Part shown: positions 15,993 through 19,646 of the stretch, piece by piece
How the letters are laid out: each line of letters begins with the position of its first letter
Position numbering within the stretch: the first letter of the stretch is position 1
NCBI GenBank assembly: GCA_947089305.1
Contig: CAMUJQ010000012.1
Coordinates: forward strand, 1-19,646
Source of the DNA: an uncultured Clostridia bacterium
Lineage (GTDB): Bacteria; Bacillota; Clostridia; Christensenellales; UBA1242
DNA length: 19,646 nucleotides
Reading direction: 5' to 3'
Program-made: the position numbers and the translations under genes
Notes under the pieces: model-generated
Database searches by the model: none
The model's input: only the letters and a program-made list of their open reading frames with translations
Told to the model about the DNA's origin: nothing

Positions 15993-17999
15993 TTATTTTA
16001 AAAATTCAGTTATTTCTTTATCATATACAACAACAATTTCATGGAGAGCTCTTGTAATACCAACATAAAGACTTTGTCTATCAATTTCATTTTTATAAAT
16101 TTCATTGTTTACATTTGCCATAACCACAGCATCGAATTCAAGGCCTTTTAAAACATGTGCAGCAGAAATTGTTATTCCATCTGCGAAGCCCATGCTCTCT
16201 GGTCTTATTAAATTTGCCTCAACATTTAAACGTTTGAATTCCATATATAATCTAAGTGCTTCTGCCATAGTTTTACAAATAACTCCAACTGTCTTGTGCC
16301 TTTTAGCAAGTTCTTTTGCCTCTTTTATAACAACCTCTGCAATATTATCTGCTTTAACAACTTTAGGCAATGCCCCTTGTCTTATTGGTTTCTCATCAAA
16401 TTTTAAACCAAGCACTTTGTTGGCAAAATTAGCAATTTCAAAGGTTGAACGATAATTTTGTTTTAATTCAAGTGTTTCATTTTCAAAACCAAAAAGTTTA
16501 GAAATATAATCAAGTTTTTTATAATTAAAAGCTGCATCAATTGTTTGATATATATCACCAAGACAAGTAAAATTACAATCAAACATTTGCTTAATTACAT
16601 TTAAAGCAATTGGACTATAATCTTGCATTTCATCAATAACAACATGTTTAATTGTTCTATCCACTCTTGCGCCAAAAATATAATTTTTAACATAAAGCAC
16701 ATTAATTGCATCCACAAAGCTTAATATCTCTCCCTTTTTAAAGCGCATATTTTTGCTTGATAAAAAGTTTCCATATATTTTAAAAACATTTTTATTTTTA
16801 AGCATTTTAATAAGTGCTCCAAAAAACCTTTGAGTTAATCTTTCGCTTCCATTTGTAGTAAGTCCTTCAACAACTTCTACCCTTGCAACAAGACCTTCAG
16901 CGGCATACATTAATCTTGAATATATATCGTCACTTGAGCGTTCATTAACAAGTTCTAAAATTGTGTTCGCGTCAAAATTTTGTGTTTTATAATTTATATT
17001 TGTTGAAATAAAATTATCTTTAAAATATTTATTTAAATATTTGTTTAAGTCATTTAAGCATTCTTCACTATTTTTATAAATTGTATCTTTTGAAATTTCT
17101 CCATCCAAAATTTTTTCTAATGCAACATGTCTTTTTTGAAAACCAATAACATCAGCATATTCTTCTTTAAAAATTTCATCAAAAGAAGTTTCCTTAACAT
17201 TTTCTTCTCCAAGTTCGGGTAAAACTGAACCAATATAACTTGAAAAAACATTGTTTGGACTAAACACTAATATGTTTTTACTATTTAAATTTTTACGATT
17301 ATTATAAAGCAAATATGCAATTCTATGAAGAGCAATGCTTGTTTTTCCGCTTCCTGCAACTCCTTGAACAACAATAGACTTATTAAATGGCAATCTTATA
17401 ATTTCATTTTGTTTTTTCTGTATTGTTGAAACAATAGTTTTCATTTTCGTACCTGAACTAGCGGCAAGCGCTTGTTGCAAAATTTCATCGCGAATTGTAA
17501 TTGAGGTATCAAACATATAAACAAGTTTAGAGTCTTCAATTTTGTATTGCATTTTTTCAGATAAATTACCTTTAATTAAACCTGCTGGGCAAAGATAGTG
17601 TGCTTCACCAAGTTCAAACTCATAAAAAACACTGCTTATTGGTGCTCGCCAATCGTTTACTAATACTTTGGTGCCATCTGTGTTTTGAATTCCAAATTTA
17701 CCTATATAAAATTTATCTTCATCAAAACATATACTTCCAAAATAAGCACTTTTCAAATTTTCATTTAAAATAGTCAGTTTTGCATTGGCTTCATCATAAC
17801 TTAAAATTCTAGAGTTTATTTCCTTTATCTGACTTTTTAAGTCTTTATATTTTATACTGCTTCTATTATCTCTAAAATCACTTTGTTTATCAATAATTTC
17901 ATTTCTTTTATCTAAAACATAATCTTTAAGCATGTTAATTTGAGTTTTTACTTCCTTATTAACAAACTCTAAATGCTTGATTTCAACCTCTTTGTCCAT
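15993..17999 (-). CDS. helD: RNA polymerase recycling motor HelD (superfamily 1 helicase-like ATPase)
   Basis: HelD enters stalled or post-termination RNA polymerase and uses ATP to free it from nucleic acid. The 668-residue protein has the HelD order. Residues 1-85 are an N-terminal charged helical arm, which in HelD probes the secondary channel. Next comes YFGSICF...FYIGKFGI and the family hallmark VNDWRAPISSVFYEF (114-128). Walker A is GVAGSGKTSIALHRIAYLLY (213-232). A HelD-specific insertion follows, then Walker B VVIDEMQDYSP (453-463), GDIYQTI, QNYRST (514-519), KGLEFDAVVM and motif VI YVGITRALHEIVVVY. UvrD and PcrA lack the DWRAPISS block, which sets this apart. The ATG has a strong AAGGGGG site and a near-consensus promoter. 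It converges on sbcC through a shared terminator. Confidence 0.92.
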   Translation of the reverse strand: MDKEVEIKHLEFVNKEVKTQINMLKDYVLDKRNEIIDKQSDFRDNRSSIKYKDLKSQIKEINSRILSYDEANAKLTILNENLKSAYFGSICFDEDKFYIGKFGIQNTDGTKVLVNDWRAPISSVFYEFELGEAHYLCPAGLIKGNLSEKMQYKIEDSKLVYMFDTSITIRDEILQQALAASSGTKMKTIVSTIQKKQNEIIRLPFNKSIVVQGVAGSGKTSIALHRIAYLLYNNRKNLNSKNILVFSPNNVFSSYIGSVLPELGEENVKETSFDEIFKEEYADVIGFQKRHVALEKILDGEISKDTIYKNSEECLNDLNKYLNKYFKDNFISTNINYKTQNFDANTILELVNERSSDDIYSRLMYAAEGLVARVEVVEGLTTNGSERLTQRFFGALIKMLKNKNVFKIYGNFLSSKNMRFKKGEILSFVDAINVLYVKNYIFGARVDRTIKHVVIDEMQDYSPIALNVIKQMFDCNFTCLGDIYQTIDAAFNYKKLDYISKLFGFENETLELKQNYRSTFEIANFANKVLGLKFDEKPIRQGALPKVVKADNIAEVVIKEAKELAKRHKTVGVICKTMAEALRLYMEFKRLNVEANLIRPESMGFADGITISAAHVLKGLEFDAVVMANVNNEIYKNEIDRQSLYVGITRALHEIVVVYDKEITEFLK

Positions 18000-18022
18000 A
18001 ATAATCCGCCCCCTTAGAAACT

Positions 18023-18051
18023 ATTATATCATATTCTGGCTAAAAAATCAA
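18023..18051 (-). promoter_or_regulatory. SigA-type promoter of helD
   Basis: On the minus strand TTGATT (18046-18051) and TATAAT (18023-18028) are 17 bases apart, with a TG extension (TGATATAAT). The leader is short, about 17 bases, and holds the AAGGGGG ribosome binding site. Confidence 0.75.
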
Positions 18052-18139
18052 TTTTTTGTAGTTTATATGTTGCACTAAACAAAAAATAGATTAAATTTCA
18101 TAATTTAAAAAATATAAAACAGCAATATTATAAAAACAG

Positions 18140-18167
18140 TTGACAAAAACCAAAAATATGGTATACT
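18140..18167 (+). promoter_or_regulatory. SigA-type promoter of rpmE
   Basis: A consensus -35 TTGACA (18140-18145) and TATACT (18162-18167) are separated by 16 bases. An AAGGAG site (18189-18194) lies nine bases before the rpmE ATG. Between this and the helD promoter the sequence is AT-rich without further signals. Confidence 0.75.
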
Positions 18168-18203
18168 TAACTAGTTTACAAAACTTTTAAGGAGCATACG
18201 AAG

Positions 18204-18425
18204 ATGAAAGAAGGAATACATCCAAATTTACATAAAGTTAAATTTGTTTGCGCATGTGGAGCAACTTTTGAAAGCGAAAGCACAGTACCAGGCGATGTTT
18301 ATAAATGCGAAATTTGCAAAGAATGTCACCCATTGTTTACTGGTAAACAAAAAATCGTTGACGCAAGTGGTAGACTTGAAAAATTTGAACGCAAACTTAA
18401 CAAAAATAACGAAAATAAAAAATAG
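18204..18425 (+). CDS. rpmE: 50S ribosomal protein bL31, zinc-binding type
   Basis: bL31 sits on the central protuberance of the large subunit and bridges to the small subunit. The 73 residues start MKEGIHPNLHKVKFVCACGA and continue through CKECHPLFTGKQKIVDASGR to a lysine- and asparagine-rich tail, a close match to the family. The four zinc-binding cysteines are present (C16, C18, C38, C41), so this is the C+ form; an extra cysteine lies at C35. Paralogues that lack the cysteines replace this form under zinc starvation in some bacteria, but none is seen here. It has a near-consensus promoter and a strong ribosome binding site. It heads the rpmE-prmC-prfA cluster conserved in clostridia. Confidence 0.97.
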   Translation: MKEGIHPNLHKVKFVCACGATFESESTVPGDVYKCEICKECHPLFTGKQKIVDASGRLEKFERKLNKNNENKK

Positions 18426-18441
18426 CTTTTTTATATGCATT

Positions 18442-18476
18442 GGTGAAAATGTTTCGCCAGTTTTTTAGTAAACTGG
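18442..18476 (+). terminator. Overlapping alternative hairpins between rpmE and prmC
   Basis: GGTGAAA (18442-18448) pairs with TTTCGCC (18452-18458) and is followed by AG and six Ts, a weak intrinsic terminator. CCAGTTT (18457-18463) pairs with AAACTGG (18470-18476), using the last two Cs of the first stem and its T-run. The two structures cannot form together. Confidence 0.45.
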
Positions 18477-18513
18477 AAAATATATATAACCTTTGCATTT
18501 TTTTTGAATTTAA

Positions 18514-19320
18514 ATGGAAATTAAAGACTGTTACAACTTAATAAAAAACAAGTTTATTGCAAAAAATATCGATGAAAGTGATGCTTATGCCCTTTTTGAT
18601 TATTTTTATGGCAAAGATTTTATTGTTGCAAACCATGTTTTAAACAAAAAAGAAATTAATAAATTATTAAGAATAGCTAATAAAAGAATTAAAACTCATG
18701 AACCAATTTTTAGCATTATTAACTTCTCTCCCTTTTACGGACGCTTTTTTAAAACTAATAAACATGTTTTAAAACCTAGGCTCGACACTGAAATTTTATT
18801 AAATGAAGCCTTAAAATTGAGCAATAATAAAACAAAAATTTTAGATTTGTGTTGTGGCAGTGGAATTTTGGGAATTACATTAAATTTAGAAAAATTGTGC
18901 AAGGTTTTGTGTGCTGATATTTCTAACTTTGCGTTAGCAATAACTAGAAAAAATGCAAAAGCACTTGGTGCAAATATATCTGCTATTAAATCAGATATGT
19001 TTAAAAATATTCAAGATAAATTTGACATTATTGTAGCTAACCCGCCATACATTAAAACAAACGATATTGAAAGTCTTGATAGCGAGGTTAAAAACTTTGA
19101 CCCTAAGCTAGCACTTGACGGGGGCGATGATGGACTTAAGTTTTATAAAATTATTGCAAGCGAATTTGAAAAATATTTAAGTAAAGATGGCACACTATTA
19201 CTTGAAATTGGCTTTAATCAAAAAAATGAGTTATTAGAAATTTTTAGTGAATTTGATGTTAAAGTTATTAAAGATTTTAACAATTTAGATAGAGTTCTAA
19301 TAGTCAAAATAAAGGAGTAA
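18514..19320 (+). CDS. prmC: Peptide chain release factor N5-glutamine methyltransferase PrmC
   Basis: PrmC methylates the glutamine of the GGQ motif in release factors RF1 and RF2 with S-adenosylmethionine, which they need for efficient peptide release. The 268 residues show the N-terminal helical substrate domain, the linker FSPFYGRFFKTNKHVLKPRL (71-90; family F-x-G-x2-F...VLxPRxxTE), the SAM loop ILDLCCGSGILG (109-120) and the catalytic NPPYI (176-180). The usual DxGxGSG appears as DLCCGSG. An in-frame TAA sits directly before the ATG, so this is the earliest possible start, yet no ribosome binding site is visible. The next gene, prfA, encodes its substrate; an AAAGGAG site inside the last prmC codons serves it. 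A weak terminator separates prmC from rpmE. Confidence 0.95.
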   Translation: MEIKDCYNLIKNKFIAKNIDESDAYALFDYFYGKDFIVANHVLNKKEINKLLRIANKRIKTHEPIFSIINFSPFYGRFFKTNKHVLKPRLDTEILLNEALKLSNNKTKILDLCCGSGILGITLNLEKLCKVLCADISNFALAITRKNAKALGANISAIKSDMFKNIQDKFDIIVANPPYIKTNDIESLDSEVKNFDPKLALDGGDDGLKFYKIIASEFEKYLSKDGTLLLEIGFNQKNELLEIFSEFDVKVIKDFNNLDRVLIVKIKE

Positions 19321-19324
19321 TTTG

Positions 19325-19646
19325 ATGATTACAAAATTACAAAAATTAGAAGAAAGATTTAATTATATAACTGAGCAACTTATGTTGCCCGAGGTTATTT
19401 CTGACACTAAAAACTATAAAAATCTTTGCAAAGAACAAAAAAATCTTGCACCAATCGTTGAAAATTATAACATTTACAAAAAACTTGATGCAACAATCAA
19501 AGAGAATGAAGAACTTTTAAAAAGTGAAACTGATGCTGAACTTAAAGAAATGTTAAATGAAGAAATTTTAAATAGCAAAAAGAAAATTGAAGAAATTAGT
19601 GAGCAAACGAAAATTTTACTTCTTCCAAAAGATGAAAACGATGATG
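19325..19646 (+). CDS. prfA: Peptide chain release factor 1 (N-terminal part, runs off the right edge)
   Basis: RF1 reads UAA and UAG stops and releases the finished peptide. The frame is open from an ATG four bases after the prmC stop to the window edge, 107 codons. The start is set by AAAGGAG (19311-19317). MITKLQKLEERFNYITEQLM and the later LLLPKDENDD match the RF1 N-terminal helical domain just before the usual IxEIRAGTGG block, which lies outside the window along with the anticodon-like PxT and the GGQ motifs. RF2 is the main alternative, but the LLPKDxND sequence and the placement after prmC fit RF1. Confidence 0.93.
   Translation, partial: MITKLQKLEERFNYITEQLMLPEVISDTKNYKNLCKEQKNLAPIVENYNIYKKLDATIKENEELLKSETDAELKEMLNEEILNSKKKIEEISEQTKILLLPKDENDD

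Noticed and set aside
1..19646. Mollicute-type genetic code (TGA read as Trp), suggested by the low GC
   Set aside because: TGA ends the GNAT gene exactly at the terminator, and the tryptophans I checked are TGG.

Overview
The window is about 19.6 kb of AT-rich bacterial chromosome, roughly 30% GC by eye. It looks like a member of the Bacillota, probably an uncultured clostridium-like lineage. The evidence is a DnaB/DnaD-type primosome protein overlapping a DnaI/DnaC-type helicase loader, a HelD RNA polymerase recycling ATPase, the rpmE-prmC-prfA order, strong AAGGAG ribosome binding sites and a lipobox protein. TGA is used as a stop (GNAT gene, 5587-5589), so the code is standard. I see no tRNA, rRNA, CRISPR array, phage or transposase gene. 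Most of the window is housekeeping; the unusual signals are in promoters, spacers and a few genes.

Left part, minus strand (1-4729). mnmE and mnmG encode the two subunits that modify the tRNA wobble uridine. They are separated by a 201-base spacer packed with hairpins. After mnmG comes an unrecognised gene interrupted by a frameshift at a run of seven Gs, and then the start of an ATP-grasp protein with its own promoter, cut by the window edge. The rsmG gene that often follows mnmG in Bacillota is not here. mnmE appears to make a leaderless mRNA.

Middle part (4757-8737). A JAMM-motif metalloprotease-like gene on the plus strand converges on a GNAT acetyltransferase gene across a shared terminator. 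Next come a stand-alone HD alarmone hydrolase gene and an M1-family aminopeptidase lipoprotein gene, both on the minus strand. Between these two lies a decayed copy of the GNAT promoter and first codons, with the start codon changed to ATA, plus a 12-codon upstream ORF. The GNAT gene also looks leaderless.

Replication and repair part (8774-17999). The dnaD-like gene overlaps the dnaC/dnaI-like loader gene by 8 bases on the minus strand. Divergent from them, sbcD and sbcC form a two-gene plus-strand operon for DNA-end processing. It ends at a bidirectional terminator shared with convergent helD. The DnaD-like protein carries four tandem DDBH2-like units, and SbcD has Asn in place of the catalytic His of the GNHD motif.

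Right part, plus strand (18140-19646). rpmE (bL31), prmC (release factor methyltransferase) and prfA (release factor 1, cut by the window edge) form the conserved translation-termination cluster. Two mutually exclusive hairpins lie between rpmE and prmC.
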